Origin: Lota lota
Taxonomy: Eukaryota > Chordata > Actinopteri > Gadiformes > Lotidae
Direction of reading: 5' to 3'
NCBI GenBank assembly: GCA_026745465.1
Contig: JACYXH010000704.1
Location: 807,501-871,500 of the forward strand
Length of the DNA stretch: 64,000 nt
Shown here: piece by piece, positions 1-12,800 of the stretch
How positions within the stretch are numbered: position 1 is the first letter of the stretch
Layout of the letters: each line of letters opens with the position of its first letter
Notes under the pieces: model-generated
Database searches by the model: none
Seen by the model: only the letters and a program-made list of their open reading frames with translations
Told to the model about the DNA's origin: nothing
Position numbers and translations under genes: made by a program

Positions 1-1118
1 AATGGTAGATGAGGACATGAACACAGTGCTTCACGGTACTCCAGGCCCTCATTTTGTCTGTTTCCGTGCCTTTGTTCTGCCCGGCGACTAACCCAATAAC
101 ATCTTTGATTGGCTCGCTAGCGAGCTCAGGACTCCCAGTAGGATTTGTGATGTGTCAACGACGTCTGCGTCATGTCCGTGGGGTTTTATAGTTAAATGCT
201 TCCGAGTGTACGAGTTGGATTCCCAACTGACAGCACGTCAAACTGTGTGCTAGAATGTGATGATGCCAGCGAAAACCTTTGGCTCAGTTGTTTCTTATCG
301 GAAAAATAAAATGTATAAAGCGTTGAAAAGCAGAAACATGGAAAAGTGAAAGGGGTGACCTAGAAAAAAACCTGTGATGTATATATATATATATATATTA
401 GGGTTTGCTCACCAATAATCTGAAAATGTTACATACATGCATCTGCTATTGATTTGTTGAAGTGAATTTTCCATTTAGTGAATCTTCCATTTTCCAATGG
501 TCAAACATTTGCAATGAATCGTTGCATTCAAACAAACAATTATAATTGCTTGTTGATAGATGCACTTCAATAAACAAGTGCATATATTTTATGCACTTTT
601 GAACAAAGTTTAAGACTCCAATGCATGCAGAAAGGACGAATGATGACTATGAAGATCCAAAAAAGTCCAAACAAAAAGATCATAAAAGATATTATACGAA
701 ATATGATCGCTCGTTCTAGGAGATTATGAGGGGTCACCTAATCAAAATAGCCATTTGGTTTCATAAGTAGTTTTCCTGAGATACTTGTATATGGACCATT
801 ACAAGTCTTTATCGTGACCTCATCCCTTGTGCCTTCTCACTCTCATGCTCATTGTCTCTGATTTACTGAAGCCTATTTACGCCGGTGGCGCCAATGTGCC
901 ACATGTCCGGTTATTTTTAAAACCAATTACTCCTCCGCATAAGAGCTCATATTTAATTAGCTCTTTATTATTTTTTTCTGTTTAAAGCCCATCTGCTTGC
1001 CGTCCTCTCTGAATCATACACAACACATGCTACGACCCAGACACAAACACAGATCATTTCCCTCATCACCTTCTCCATTGTCTGTTCTCATCAGTTTGTC
1101 ATCTCTTAATTGTACGCG

Positions 1119-1121
<3 letters not shown>

Positions 1122-1195
<74 letters not shown>

Positions 1196-1223
1196 ACATG
1201 TGTGTGTGTGTGTGTGTGTGTGT
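1122..1223. repeat. (GT)n microsatellite
   Basis: An almost pure GT run reaches about 1190, then a short interruption (AATGCACA), then a second TG run to 1223. It produces long Cys-Val and His-Thr open frames on both strands that are not genes. Confidence 0.95.
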
Positions 1224-1255
1224 CTAAGCAGTGTCTGTGCATGCGGGTGTGTGCG

Positions 1256-1889
1256 AGAGTATGGAAGACCAAAAGGGTCACAACTATGCCTCATTGTAGA
1301 TTGGCGATAGGCGATTAAGCTTTCATAACTCTGCATTTTACGCTGTTGTATTTTATTAGGCCGTAAAATGCAGTGTTTTAGTGGTTCAAAACGCTGTCTT
1401 TTACACCTCTTTTCCAGAACTCTACAACTGCGTAAGAGACGCCGTTTTGGACGTCGAACATGGATTAAACACCTGATATAATCTGCACATAGTGTAGTGA
1501 AGTGAATGCACAGATGAAGGATAGAAAGATAATTTATGGACTGGTGTTGTCTGACTTTGGTTCTCGTTGATCAGGGGAAGAAGGTTAATTATTACTGGTT
1601 GCAAGAATCAAGAGGAGGAACTAATTTGACTGGTATCAAAACACGCTATTTAATGCATTAAATAGCGCATTAACAAGTCGTCCGAAACATCTTTTCTGTC
1701 ATTGTTGAGGAAAAGCGGTGTAAAAGACGGCGTTTTGAACCACCAAAATGTGCATTTTACTGTGTAGTAAAAATACAACAGCGTAAAATGTGGCATTCTG
1801 AAAGCTAAAATGCTGTATTTAACGGTCAATTTATCAACACACATCTACAATGAGGAGTAGTTGTGACCCTTTTGGCCTTCCATATGAGG
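1256..1889. mobile_element. Fold-back (long inverted repeat) element
   Basis: The left arm (about 1256-1412) is an imperfect reverse complement of the right arm (about 1705-1889). Matching blocks include GGTCACAACT near 1275 against AGTTGTGACC near 1858, and GTGGTTCAAAACG near 1381 against CGTTTTGAACCAC near 1730. Blocks occur in mirrored order with small gaps, separated by a loop of roughly 290 bp with no coding sequence. This architecture fits a non-autonomous fold-back or MITE-type element. I could not define target-site duplications or assign a superfamily. Confidence 0.7.
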
Positions 1890-1904
1890 GTACGCATCGG
1901 CATC

Positions 1905-2127
1905 AGTGTGAAGGTGGGCCACTCAAAGTGCTTTACAATTATTGCCTAACAATCACCCATTCACGGCAGTGTCAGCCATGCAAGGCGACAGCCAGCTCGT
2001 CTGGAGCAGTTGTGGTTAAGTGTCTTGCTCAGGGACACCTCGACACTAAGCTAGGAAGAGGTGGGGATTGATCTAGCAACCTTCCGGTTGCCAGTCATCC
2101 AGCTCTACCTCATGAGCCACTGTGTGT
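1905..2127 (-). mobile_element. tRNA-derived SINE-like repeat
   Basis: On the minus strand the unit starts with GTGGCTCATGAGGTAGAGC, which resembles a degraded pol III A box. About 35 bases later comes GATCAATCCCC, resembling a decayed B box (GGTTCGANYCC). It continues into a body containing TGTCCCTGAGCAAGACACTTA, a sequence I recognise as a dispersed teleost repeat. A tRNA-like head with an unrelated body is the hallmark of a tRNA-derived SINE. The family name is not assigned and the copy looks old. Confidence 0.6.
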
Positions 2128-2153
2128 ACAGTTAGAATCTGTTTCCCGGGCCT

Positions 2154-2156
<3 letters not shown>

Positions 2157-2242
<86 letters not shown>
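2157..2242. repeat. (CT)n microsatellite
   Basis: About 85 bp of uninterrupted CT follows the SINE-like unit. It is followed by a short tandem duplication of a CT tract plus CACACATGCTCTCCTTCAT (two copies, about 2235-2292). Confidence 0.95.
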
Positions 2243-2247
<5 letters not shown>

Positions 2248-3531
2248 TGCTCTCCTTCATCTCTCTCTCTCACACATGCTCTCCTTCATCTCTAAGCCAA
2301 GTCTGATGATGCAGCATTTAATCACAACTTGAATATCGGGCCCACAAACTCTTAAAAATTTGTTTTGTGTGTGAGTGTAGGATAGATATATATTTCATAG
2401 ACACTGGTAAATGTGTGCTGGACCTTTCGATTTAGTTTCTTAGACACACACACACACACACAAAAGTAAGTCAGACTAGTATGAATGGAGAAGCCGTTTC
2501 CATGACTATGCGTGGTCTCTGGACACCAGGAAGTAGGGTACATCCCAGATTAACTACTGACAGAGAGAGAGAGAGAGATATTATTCTTCTCTAACTCTCC
2601 AACTACACCCTTCTCTCCTCTCCCCTGGAATTGTTTAACTAATATTACTTTGTAATTTTCTCCTCCTCACTCACTCGTTATTTTCTATCTATGTGTTTGA
2701 GGCAAAATACAAAAAAATTATAAAGTTTGGTAACTCTGTGGTGTCTAAAAGTTAGGTGTCAATACCTGATTGGTTCACTGAGGTGACTTATGAGAGAGAG
2801 AGAGAGAGGATTAGATCATTGTGGTGTTCCCTCAAGGCTTTCCATCAGCCGCTGCTCTGAATTGTTTATATCTAGTTCAGTGTGAGTCCCAGAACGTTCT
2901 TTATTTGCGACAACGCCGCTGACGACAACCACCATCGTGGCAGTCTGTGACAGCGAGTGTTTGCATACAAATGAGGAGGAGGTGGAGGGGGGGTGGGGGT
3001 TCTGTGTCGTTTGGGAGTTTTTTGGTACGTAGCTAACGGGACAGAGAGATGACAATTTCCAGCTGCATTGGAACATATATGATAACCTCGTTGCAGGACT
3101 AGTATAACTAGCAACAGAGTAAGAACAAAGTCAAGCCTGAGGGTGATATCAGTTTGAAGAACACACATTTTGAAAAATTCAGGTCGTATTTGTGGTATTT
3201 TCTGTAACCGGATGGAAACAAAGCAAAGCATAGTTTGATTTGCTATCTTTATAAGCTTCAGGTAATTCTCTTTTAGGCATGAGATGAGTTAGTGTCATAC
3301 ACCAACTCTCTGTGTAGGACATGGGGAAATGTGTACTTGATTGGACAGAGGACAACAGCGTGATGCAGTTTGGCATGAAAAGAACGTTTGGGGGCTAAGT
3401 GAGTAGTTCAGGGCATTGAGTAAAGGACAGTTGATGACTTTCAATGGGAAGTGTGGTGGACAAAGAGAGGTACAGGAAAGGTTATCCATGTGTTGGCAGA
3501 TGGTCAAGGTTGAACCCAGGATAACTAATTA

Positions 3532-3552
3532 CCCCCCCCCCCCCCCCCCCCC
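3532..3552. repeat. Poly-C tract (21 C)
   Basis: An uninterrupted run of 21 cytosines lies next to CTCGAG. Such homopolymers are prone to sequencing and assembly length errors. A TCTG tetranucleotide array (about 3697-3728) and a (TG)n array (about 3936-3974) follow within 450 bp. Confidence 0.9.
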
Positions 3553-3696
3553 TCGAGCGTGTTGTTCCCTGGTGGGGTGGGTTGAGAAAAGCGCACACTC
3601 GCACAGGTGTTGGACTGTTGCAACAGTGGTCATCCATATTGTGCAGCCTTGTATGAATGTGTCTGCCTGTTCCATCCATCTGGCTGTATGTGTATA

Positions 3697-3727
<31 letters not shown>

Positions 3728-3941
3728 TCTCTTATCACGCTTGTTCTCCCTAATTTATCAGATAATTTTACATTCACTTGCTTAGGCACATGCACACAAA
3801 TATTACAATCAATTTGCTCCAATACTTATTTAAGCCTAAATCCAACACTCACACACATATAAATGTATTTCAGCTTAGGACTTTATTTTTTGTATTGAGA
3901 GCATCCGTTAAAAAACATGTTCCTCATTGTATGATTTGTGT

Positions 3942-3976
<35 letters not shown>

Positions 3977-6649
3977 TGAGTGTGCATGTGCGCGTGCCTA
4001 CTACTGCGCCTCTCTGACCCAGGAGACCCCATTACATTACCGATAAACACTGTGTTGCCATGGCAACAGTTTGGCTGGCCTATTTTTAACACTTATTTGC
4101 ATGTCTGAGTCTGCTTCTGGTGGTGAAAGATGTTTTTCCTCCCCTGGATCTGTCACTACTGAGCGAGAGAGAGAGGGAAACGGGGAGAAAGAGAGAAGGG
4201 GTGAACAGACGAGGAAGAGATGACCAGAGGAGAATGATTAACAGAATATGAGGAGTGAGAGAGAGATGAAAGGAAGAGGAGAGAGAGAGATAGAGCGAGA
4301 GAGAGGGTTGAGCAGGGATAGGAATGGGAGGATCATCACACGGATGACTCGCTGTAACCCAGTTACCAAACTGTTACCAAACAGTCCACACAATCGCTGT
4401 AATCACAGTGCGTGAACAATCTTAAATATTATTGATTGATTAATAGCCTTTATTTAGCCAATTTGTATATAGATGTATGTCTTTATCTATACTTTACAAA
4501 TATAGGTGTATCTGAAACTTTATTTGAACATAAAAAAAACAAATGTTTGTATTGTTTTATGTTTCAGGTTTTGCAAAATAGCTGTTCTATTTCATTCGGA
4601 CTAACCTTATTAAATAAGTCAAAAATAAATAAATAAATGGACTTATTAAATATTTATGGATGGTAATGATATACACATGTATTTATGGAGTGATGAATGT
4701 GTTTTTACAAATCAATCCCTGTGATGTTCATCTGATTTAACAGAAATGTTTAGATACATAATCGAATTCAGTACTATTCGTGTACACCTATGCCAACAAG
4801 CATATGTAAAGTTATAGTGGTAAGAATCTATTATTAACACTGGATGGTTCATTTTAAATGCTGTGTTGTCATTAAGCCGATGTTGACATGTTTTTACAGA
4901 AAGATGTGTGTGTGTGTCTGTGTGTGCGTGCGTCTGAGTGGTTATGTTTGTGTGTGTGTGTGTGTGTGTCTGAGTGGTTGTTTGTGTGTGCATGTGTGTA
5001 TATGCATCCCAGTGCCCCATGAGTAATCAGCAACCATACGATAGATGCGGAAGCCATGTAACGTTCCTGGCTCCGTCAGCCATCCTGAGGTCTCATCGCT
5101 TAGAACGTCTACATTTAATTTCACCAAAGCACTACCACAGTGTACCATACAGTATTGTTCAACACACTGGCTAGAGATTACTCCAATTATTTTATTTTAC
5201 CAAGGTTGTGGCTGTTGGCCATGATTAGGGATCTTGCAAACAGTGATTTAGGTCACTGATCTATCAACCTATGCCTTTGGGTGTAAATCGGACACACACA
5301 TGAGCACACACACATTCTCTAATAGGCTAATAGGCACCCTGATAATAATGCAGATCATGGCTATGAGGATTCTAGTGAAGCAGCCTTTAAAGGAGAGAGT
5401 GTTGAACATGAACCTGGTATTATATAATGTAGAAAATTAGGAGGGCGGCACAGGCCTTTTTCATGTGAAATATAGAGCTCCATTTTTAGGGGGGGGGGTG
5501 CATTTGTGCAGCCACAAATGCAGGTACTAGCTCAACTGTCATCAGTCTTTTCATAGTGGAGCGTCTTTAAAGAACACTGAAATAACCATAGCATTCTTTG
5601 AAAGCATACTGTGAAAGTCTGCCGAAGTGTAATGTGTAATGTGTACTGCATGAGCGTTTCCGAACAGGCATTCATGTTTGAGGGCTCTAGTCCTTGTTCA
5701 AAGGCCAGACTTGTTTTTCCGGGTTTTGTACTAAGTTGCCACGGCGAGGGCTTAATGAGCAGAAAAGCTCGTTAGCCACAGATTCCCGTTTTTCTTTGGC
5801 CATCTTCTCCATGTTTCAATTTTTTCCCCCTCCCTCTGAAATCCACCATCTGTCTGCCAAGGCTCGTGAGAGCTCTGACCCATTACGGAGTGGATGCACG
5901 CGCCACGATTGCCAACTCAGCCGGCTGATTGGCAGCAGGTGTGCCAATGAGAGCTGAAACGTACTGACTCGATCCGCAACGTGGCGTAAAAAAAAAAAGA
6001 AGTTCAGGTGCACTGCTCATATTCAGTCTGTCTCACTTGGGAGGCACACGTGGCTAAATTGAGATATTTGTTGTTATTTTGTTTTTGCTCTTTCTGTTTG
6101 ACTTGAGACGCGATATCAGACACGTCGGCGATATACGGGGCTTTTCTTTTTCTTGTTCTGTTCCGAATGGAACTGATATTATAACGGCTCTGTTCTTACG
6201 TGACACCCCCAACATAGAGTTCCTGAACACGTTCAAAGTAAAAAAAAATCGAATGCTTTATCTCCGATCAGAGATGCTTCAAAAAGAACACCAAACACAT
6301 AAATCATACACGAGAAACGACACATCTTCTGCTGAAACACTGTAATGCAACTGTATTTAATTAGCTCCAATAAACCATTTTCTAATAATTAGTGTTAAGA
6401 GAGACCCTTGCGTTTTTTCCAATGACGCCCCTGTGACAGTGGTCTATTGGTGCCACCTAATGTGATGTGCCATACAAACTACAGCTAGTGAGTGACTCTT
6501 GGGATTGGAATGCTAATATCCTCACCGCTGTTTGAAGCTCTCCCTGTGGATTGGTTTTAGTGTTTGCTTACTCTTTAAAATATGTTTGAACATTTGAATT
6601 TGAATATTTACATGAGCTGTTGCTGAAACATTCTCCCTCTCTCCTCCAG

Positions 6650-6752
6650 TCCCTCAGGGAGTGATCCAGAACGGAGCAAGGATAAGTCAGGGTCTCTTCC
6701 CGGGAATTCTACCACTACCAGTCAGCCCCTTGGGCAGCAGGACTACCATCAG
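6650..6752 (+). CDS. foxn3: foxn3, penultimate coding exon (partial gene)
   Basis: The exon encodes [11 protein letters not shown], then GLFPG and a PLPVSPLG segment, closely matching the part of vertebrate FOXN3 downstream of the forkhead domain (human [10 protein letters not shown]...GLFPG...PLPITPIG). FOXN2 lacks this segment, which settles the paralogue. The acceptor is CTCCTCCAG and the exon enters in phase 1; the donor is ATCAG/GTTGGT, leaving two bases. That phase joins only the acceptor at 9428. A stronger-looking donor four bases on (TTG/GTAAAC) would break the frame with either available acceptor. Confidence 0.88.
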
Positions 6753-7431
6753 GTTGGTAAACAAACGTTCAATCCGCATTTGGAAAACAACAAATAAATT
6801 GCCTGTGTTGAATGGCTTTTGGTTTTGCATGTTGGTCTATGTTTGGTTGTTATTTTTTCACAAACATAATCACAGCACTACAGTGTGGTAAAAATAACAC
6901 ACTAATACTGACACATTTTAAAGATTCAAAATGATGATATCCAACCATTGTAGGATGCTGCCATAACTGCACATGATGAAGCGACGATACGACCATCATA
7001 GAAGCTTCCACTATGGACTGTGGGCTTGGTTTAGAGTCGGTGCATTAGCCACACTACAAGTGAGGAGCTAGAGTGAAAAGGAGTCCATCTTCTCTTCTGC
7101 TCGCCTGGAGTGCACTTGACACCACTGCACTAACATCTATACCGAAAACCAGCCATACAGCTTATACAATGTCCACAGGAGGATTCAACGGTAGCACTTA
7201 TTTTTAATTTGTATTTTTCTATACATATCCGAATGAAGATACATCCATGACATGGAATTCCAGTCGTTGGCCATTTGATTATTGTGAGAGATAACAAGGT
7301 GACCGCTATAGCTCTTATAAGAGATTAATGAGAGAACTTGAACATGTCATCAGGATAATAATTCAAATAAGTTACATTACAATTAATCTTGTGTCATTGG
7401 ATCTTGAGCTGAAAGCAATGGCCCCTCTATG

Positions 7432-7998
7432 ACGCTGTGGCAGTTTGTGTCAGGCAGGGTTGACTCGGTTGTAAATACGGACAACAGCAGACAGGGTGTG
7501 GGCACAAGTAACAAGTGTTTATTCAAAGAATGGTGAGGACAAGGGGGGAGGGTGAAACTTCAACGTAACTTCTTCCCGGTCCGGGGTAGGTCTCCTGGAG
7601 GGGCTTCAGGGGTGAGCTGGAGGCTGGGTGGAGGACAAAGGAAACAGGGGTGAGATACAGTAGGCAGCACACACAAAAAGTGTCCTTCTCTCCTAGCGTC
7701 TCTACTCTGTTAAGCGGGTTCCTCTTCAGGGCCAGTGGCAGCTTACCGTCCTTTAGGAAGTTGCCACAGTCCGTCCTCAAGGGGAGCGGTTCACCCTGCC
7801 TTTATAGCTGGCCAACTCTCTTGTGGCCACATGGCCGGCAGGTGTTCCCCATTGGCAATCATGCAGCAGGTGTGCCGGATAATACTGATGATCAATGGCT
7901 TTCCCAGTGCTTGTCTTTTGGGGAAAGGCCATTGTCCATGGTGCTGATCTCCCTTTCCCCTTGTGGAGGGTCTTTGGCATCTAGGCCCTCCACAACGC
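7432..7998 (-). mobile_element. Solo LTR with 4-bp target-site duplication
   Basis: A 559-bp unit (7436-7994) begins TGTGG and ends CCACA (TG...CA termini). It is flanked by the identical tetranucleotide ACGC at 7432-7435 and 7995-7998. Read on the minus strand it has a TATA-box-like AGCTATAAAGG (about 7800) followed by GAATAAACAC (about 7520), in the order expected of an LTR promoter and poly(A) signal. No internal retroelement coding sequence is attached, so it is a solo LTR. A 4-5 bp duplication fits Gypsy-type or retrovirus-like elements, but the family is not identified. It sits in the intron between the last two foxn3 coding exons, antisense to the gene. Confidence 0.75.
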
Positions 7999-9428
7999 GT
8001 TCAGAAAGGAATTGCATCGCACCGCAAAAAAACGAAATGGGACTACATTGATCATAGGCAGTTCACATCCATTGCAATGGAAACCTGCTGAACTCTACAA
8101 TGGATACATGTGTATATACTGTGTACTTTTTGCCATTATAAAAAAAAACTTGCCTGCCTGGTATAAACTGAATAGACAGATCGAATACAGACGGTAGTGC
8201 AACAATACACACATTTGTAAGTATTGTACATGGTTATCTTTTTGTTAGGGAGACAAAATGAATACAGATCAAATGCTGAATCTCTTTCAATGATACTTGA
8301 AGACTTGTTGGCTACTTGTACTCTCATCGGCTCATTATAAATTATTTATCTCGATGAAGGGTTGAAGTCAGGACGCGCATTGCTGCAAAGAAAAAACTTT
8401 GTGAGGAAGGAAGGGATGGATTATAACAGGATTTTCTACATATATGTTGGGCGAGTAGCCTTTAAAAGCTCACACTTGCACAATAGTGAGAAATATGTTG
8501 AAAACACAGAATGAAACACAGAATCACCATTGTTGTGTATATGTGTGTGTTTATTTGTATGTATACGTTCATATTTTCTTACACCCCACAAACACACAGA
8601 TATAAAGGTTTTTAAAGGGATAGCAGTCCCTCAGGCTGTGTCAGGACTTTTTGATAGAGAGTGGTGAAGCATCAACACGATTACATGGTCACAGAACACA
8701 GAAAATAATCTGTGGCAAAAGGTTTAAACCTCAGCATTGCATTCAAATGGCAGAAACCAGACAGGACCAGATACTAAACACAGCCGACCCCTTTACTGTC
8801 TCTTTTTTGGCCTTCTCCAAAAACCCTTTTATTTATTTTCAAAAAGGTCTAAGTGAGGACATATCATCATTTGTTGATGTCCTGTGAGAAAAGTTCTTAA
8901 GAACGCACTTTGGTATGCGGTTTGCTGTACCTACAAGTCTTCCAAATCCTATCCGTCTCAAGCAATCAGTTCCAAAAAAATGCACACGCAACAGTAAATC
9001 AACAAGCCAATCAATGACCCTGCTTGGGCAAAAATGAGTGACACTACATTTAGCTGTGAATAATTGAAGAGTGTTCCTGTCCTGCTGTCAGCTCGACTCA
9101 TAATTGATGAGCTCTAAATGCAATGTGTGGACAGTCAGGATTACTTAAGGCTTTTTCTTAAGGGTGCACTGCTGGTTTCATACATGTATAGAAGAAGCAA
9201 CCTCTATTTCTGACCTCGTATATCCCTCGCCTGTTACAAGTCTATATAAATTAGTCACGGATGTGTTTTTCTGGTTATGTTGGCTCCCTATTCAATGCAG
9301 CCTGAGTCTGGCAACATTTTCACAGAAGACATCCAATAACGAACTAATAGCCTAGAACTATCTACTAATATAATGGACATAATATTTACATATTTAACAT
9401 AATTTTCCTCTCACTTACTGACTTGCAG

Positions 9429-9882
9429 GTCAGTATTTTCAGGTTGTCGAAAGCGAAGTGACAGCGAGCCTTCCTGTGACTCCCCATTGGTCAGCAGCGA
9501 CCCCAAGGAGGACCACACCTACAGCACGGCCCAATCGGACGAGGGCAGTGACTCCAGTCTGCCTGGCAATGGGGGCAGCGACTCCGACGAGGATGACAAG
9601 AGCAAGATCAAGAAGGAGCCGAGCGATTGGCCCATAGACTCTACATCTTGCCAATTGCCCCACCTCAAGAAACGGCATCACTTCCTGAAAAGCAAGCTGC
9701 GGTTGGCCAGTGACTCTTTGCCGCTGAAAAAACGACGTACGGAGAAGCCGCCGGAGAGCGACGAAGATGAAGAGATGAAAGAGGCGGCTGGTTCATTGCT
9801 TCACCTGGCGGGCGTGAGGGCTTGCTTAAACAATATCACAAATCGGACAACAAAGGGACAGAAAGAGCCCTCCAAAAACTGA
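9429..9882 (+). CDS. foxn3: foxn3, last coding exon (forkhead box N3 C-terminus)
   Basis: FOXN3 (CHES1) is a forkhead transcriptional repressor of the nucleus, linked to checkpoint and metabolic control. This exon encodes its C-terminal tail: [10 protein letters not shown], then DPKEDH and a [11 protein letters not shown] stretch, an acidic Ser/Asp/Glu segment, [20 protein letters not shown] and the terminus [20 protein letters not shown]. The [11 protein letters not shown] block and the SLLHLAG...CLNNITNRT end are diagnostic of FOXN3; FOXN2 ends differently. KKRR is a candidate nuclear-localisation signal. IKKE fits a sumoylation consensus (inference). Compared with my recollection of human FOXN3 the middle serine-rich stretch is shorter and more acidic. 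The acceptor TTGCAG (9423-9428) restores the frame from the previous exon as Arg; a second AG at 9442 would not. Stop TGA is at 9880-9882. The DNA-binding domain exons lie outside the window. Confidence 0.93.
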
Positions 9883-12800
9883 CCGGGGACCGCTTGACTC
9901 AGGAGCCCGTCACGAATACCTCCAAACTGAGCTGAGGTGTGGAGGAGCGGCAGCATCGCTTTGGATAATATACATGTGTGGTCCAAGACATCAGGTGACT
10001 CCCTAATGATTTGTTGCAATATCAAACCATCCCTTCCCTTAACCATCCATTCCGAGGGTCAGTTAAATTTTTCTTCTTTTTTCTTTTTTCTTAGCTTTGG
10101 ACTTTGTTTTGTCTTGTCAAACAGGAGACTAAAGCCATAACTAAACTTTCTCTAATTTCTTTAACTTTGCAGTTATTTACAGGTTTCTTTAGTCAAAGGA
10201 GGAAGAGACAAATGTCCTGGTAAAAATGATTTAGGATACTTAATTTGAAACATTCTGGAGGCTGGTGACGTTCCTTACTGTCATATTGGAACATCTAAAT
10301 GCACAATTGTGCGATTACGCAATCATGAACACAGACTTAATAATTCCCCCCAAAATTTAAAATTTTGAGTATGGAACTCAACAACGCAATTTATTTAACT
10401 TTGAACCCTCATTTAAAGGGTCTCACATTTAGTTGAGGATGGTTCCGCCTAGCAAAGTTAGGGCAAGATAATAAAAAAAAGAAGGTTTTCCTACGTAATA
10501 GCATTTGTTTTTGATTCGAGTACTCTGGTATGTCAAAGCTTGAGAAAAAACTGAAACCAGAGAATGCCATTTCGCCACATATTTATCATGTTGTGATCAT
10601 TTAGTTAGTTTACCACAAAATATTGAGTTAAAAAGTATCTTAAATAGCCATTTCAATATTTAATGTCAACAATTGTGATCATAGAGAAATTGTGGAAGAT
10701 GGGTGTAATTGTTAATACAAATTATTCAAAGCTTACTATTATTTTAGAGAGGCAAAATGGTCATTGGAATGTCATTTTCAGGATACGTTTGGTTCAGCTT
10801 GTAGAGCCTTTTTGACAGATCAGCATTTTAAGAACCCTCACAAAAAATCGTAATAATAAGCAATGATAAAGTTATCAAATGTGAATGCTAAATAAACGAA
10901 CGGTGCATATCGCACACAACCTCAATACTAATATGTTCAAACTGCACACAAAGAAACCTGCAAAACAAATATTATTTTTGTTTAGTTTTCTATTTTCTTT
11001 GGCCTCTACCATCATAACGTACTAAAGCAATTTCACCCAGTCAGGATAACACTGTATAAAGGTTACTACTAGAACTTTTAAGTTCAATTTCTTAATTTAA
11101 GCAATGTAGCCAGCAGGACTTTTTTCAAATTGTGTTGCATGGGTTTCTGTAAAGGAAAAATAAGAGAAAAAAAGGTTTTATATTATGATTAAAAAGTTCA
11201 TGTAAGGTAAATAATGTATTTAGCATGGAGCATGAATTATTTTCCTAAAACAAATAGAGATCCTACAAAAATTGTTCTGCCTCGAAACGTTGCACTTGGT
11301 TTGTGCAAATTTCTCTCCACTTGTCTTTTTGACCTTGATGGTAGATCATTTTGGCATTTTGTTTACCTTTGTGTGTATGTGTCATGACCACTCTTTTTTG
11401 CTTCCTGTGGGACTGATATTAATCATGAAACTACAAAACATGTTTTCGGGGGTGTTATGTTCACAATTTAAGCACTTGTTTGGACTTATGGATACAGACA
11501 AAGCTTTTTGTACTGCTTCTCTGAATGGGTCTCAGAAGCTTATTTCCAATGGCCATGCTGTGACAGAAGGCTACAATGTAGTTAGTGTGCTAGATTAATG
11601 TTAACAGATAAATTATTGAGCTCTATATTGAAATATATCAAAACAATAATATATCATACATAACAAAATACTTTTGGCCATGTTGAGTCAAAACTGAGAA
11701 GAAAGCTTTCACTTTAACTAGTTGGTCCAGGCCCTAAAGCTGGTGTTTCTTAAATATGAATATACATATGAATATGAATACATATATTATTGAATATAAA
11801 ATGGCTGTCTTCTCTTTAACAGCATGATGCCCATGTCAACATTAGAGTGTCCAGAGTGTCTGCTTGCTAAACAAGTTTCTTGTGGGCATACTTCCCTTCT
11901 TCAAAGTGTATACTGTGATGTTCTTGTCCCGTTGTTTCAAGTATGTGATCATTTTGTTATCACCTTTCCTTTTCTAGGTTTTTGGGACAGTATTACTTTT
12001 TTAATATGTTTGCCCTGTTGCACATAAATATCAAACAAATGTAACTTGTACTATTCCACGGCAACCTTATTTATGAATGCTTCTGCATCCTTCCGTCATA
12101 TTGCCAGATTGTTCAATCCGAGATATGTACATTCAGTGCCAAAGCCTGTAATAATTTTATAAAACCTGAAATAGGCAGCACACATACTTGACCTGTATGT
12201 TGGACAAAATTGCCAGTGAGTTGTAGCATGTCTGTCTGAACCTCTTGTGCAATGTGTAATTTACATAATATGTATTTGTGCCCCACACTACTTGCCGTAT
12301 GTTGTATATCAGAATATTGGGTTTTACAATATTCTTGTGATGTTTAAGGTTTATATGCATAAATGGTATTTTGACCAGCATTTGATGTGGTAAAAAAACA
12401 AGTCTCCTCGATATTTCTCAGAGCAGTACATTTTCAATTATGTATTACACCTTATTTACATTATTTAAGCAAAAGTAAAATTAAGAAACCACATTGATTG
12501 CAAAAAAGGAAATGTGTACTGCACAGAAGTATAAAGTTGCTCAGGTTGACTTTAGGTTAAAGGAGGCGAATGGTAAATCAAAGCAGCTGTTCTACCTAAC
12601 TGATGCACTGTGTATTTTGCATCGGTTACCATTATTGATTCGCTGTTGGCGTGTGTTAGCTTTGCAAATTAGCACTAATGAGAGATTTATTAACAGGCTA
12701 ACATGGCGGCAGTTTGGTGATGGTAATGGTTGTTTGTCTTTCTTGAAACTTGTCTGTTTATTTTACTACATTTATTAAATAACTAAGTTTTTTAACCTCA

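Larger units (their letters stand above)
1..6649. other. Presumed foxn3 intron, repeat-rich, no exon recognised
   Basis: This stretch precedes an exon that starts inside a foxn3 codon (phase 1), so it is probably intron of the same gene. I found no forkhead-domain exon on either strand. It holds a fold-back element (1256-1889), a SINE-like repeat (1905-2127), several microsatellites and low-complexity GA/CT tracts (about 2550-2580, 2790-2810, 4160-4310). Open frames here are mostly translations of CA/GT repeats and show no family resemblance. Confidence 0.6.

Noticed and set aside
997..1336. Overlapping open frames with Cys-Val or His-Thr repeats
   Set aside because: They are translations of (GT)n/(CA)n microsatellites; the same applies near 3880-4090, 4840-5060, 17816-18106 and 51864-52321.
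5498..5522. Small hairpin TGCATTTGTG...CACAAATGCA
   Set aside because: A short perfect palindrome next to a poly-G run; too short and isolated to call functional.
6650..9882. Identity as foxn2
   Set aside because: The VIQNGAR and [11 protein letters not shown] blocks and the LNNITNRT terminus are FOXN3 features absent from FOXN2.
11272..12027. Frames of 108 and 67 codons downstream of foxn3
   Set aside because: AT-rich, no family resemblance, and inside the probable 3' UTR.
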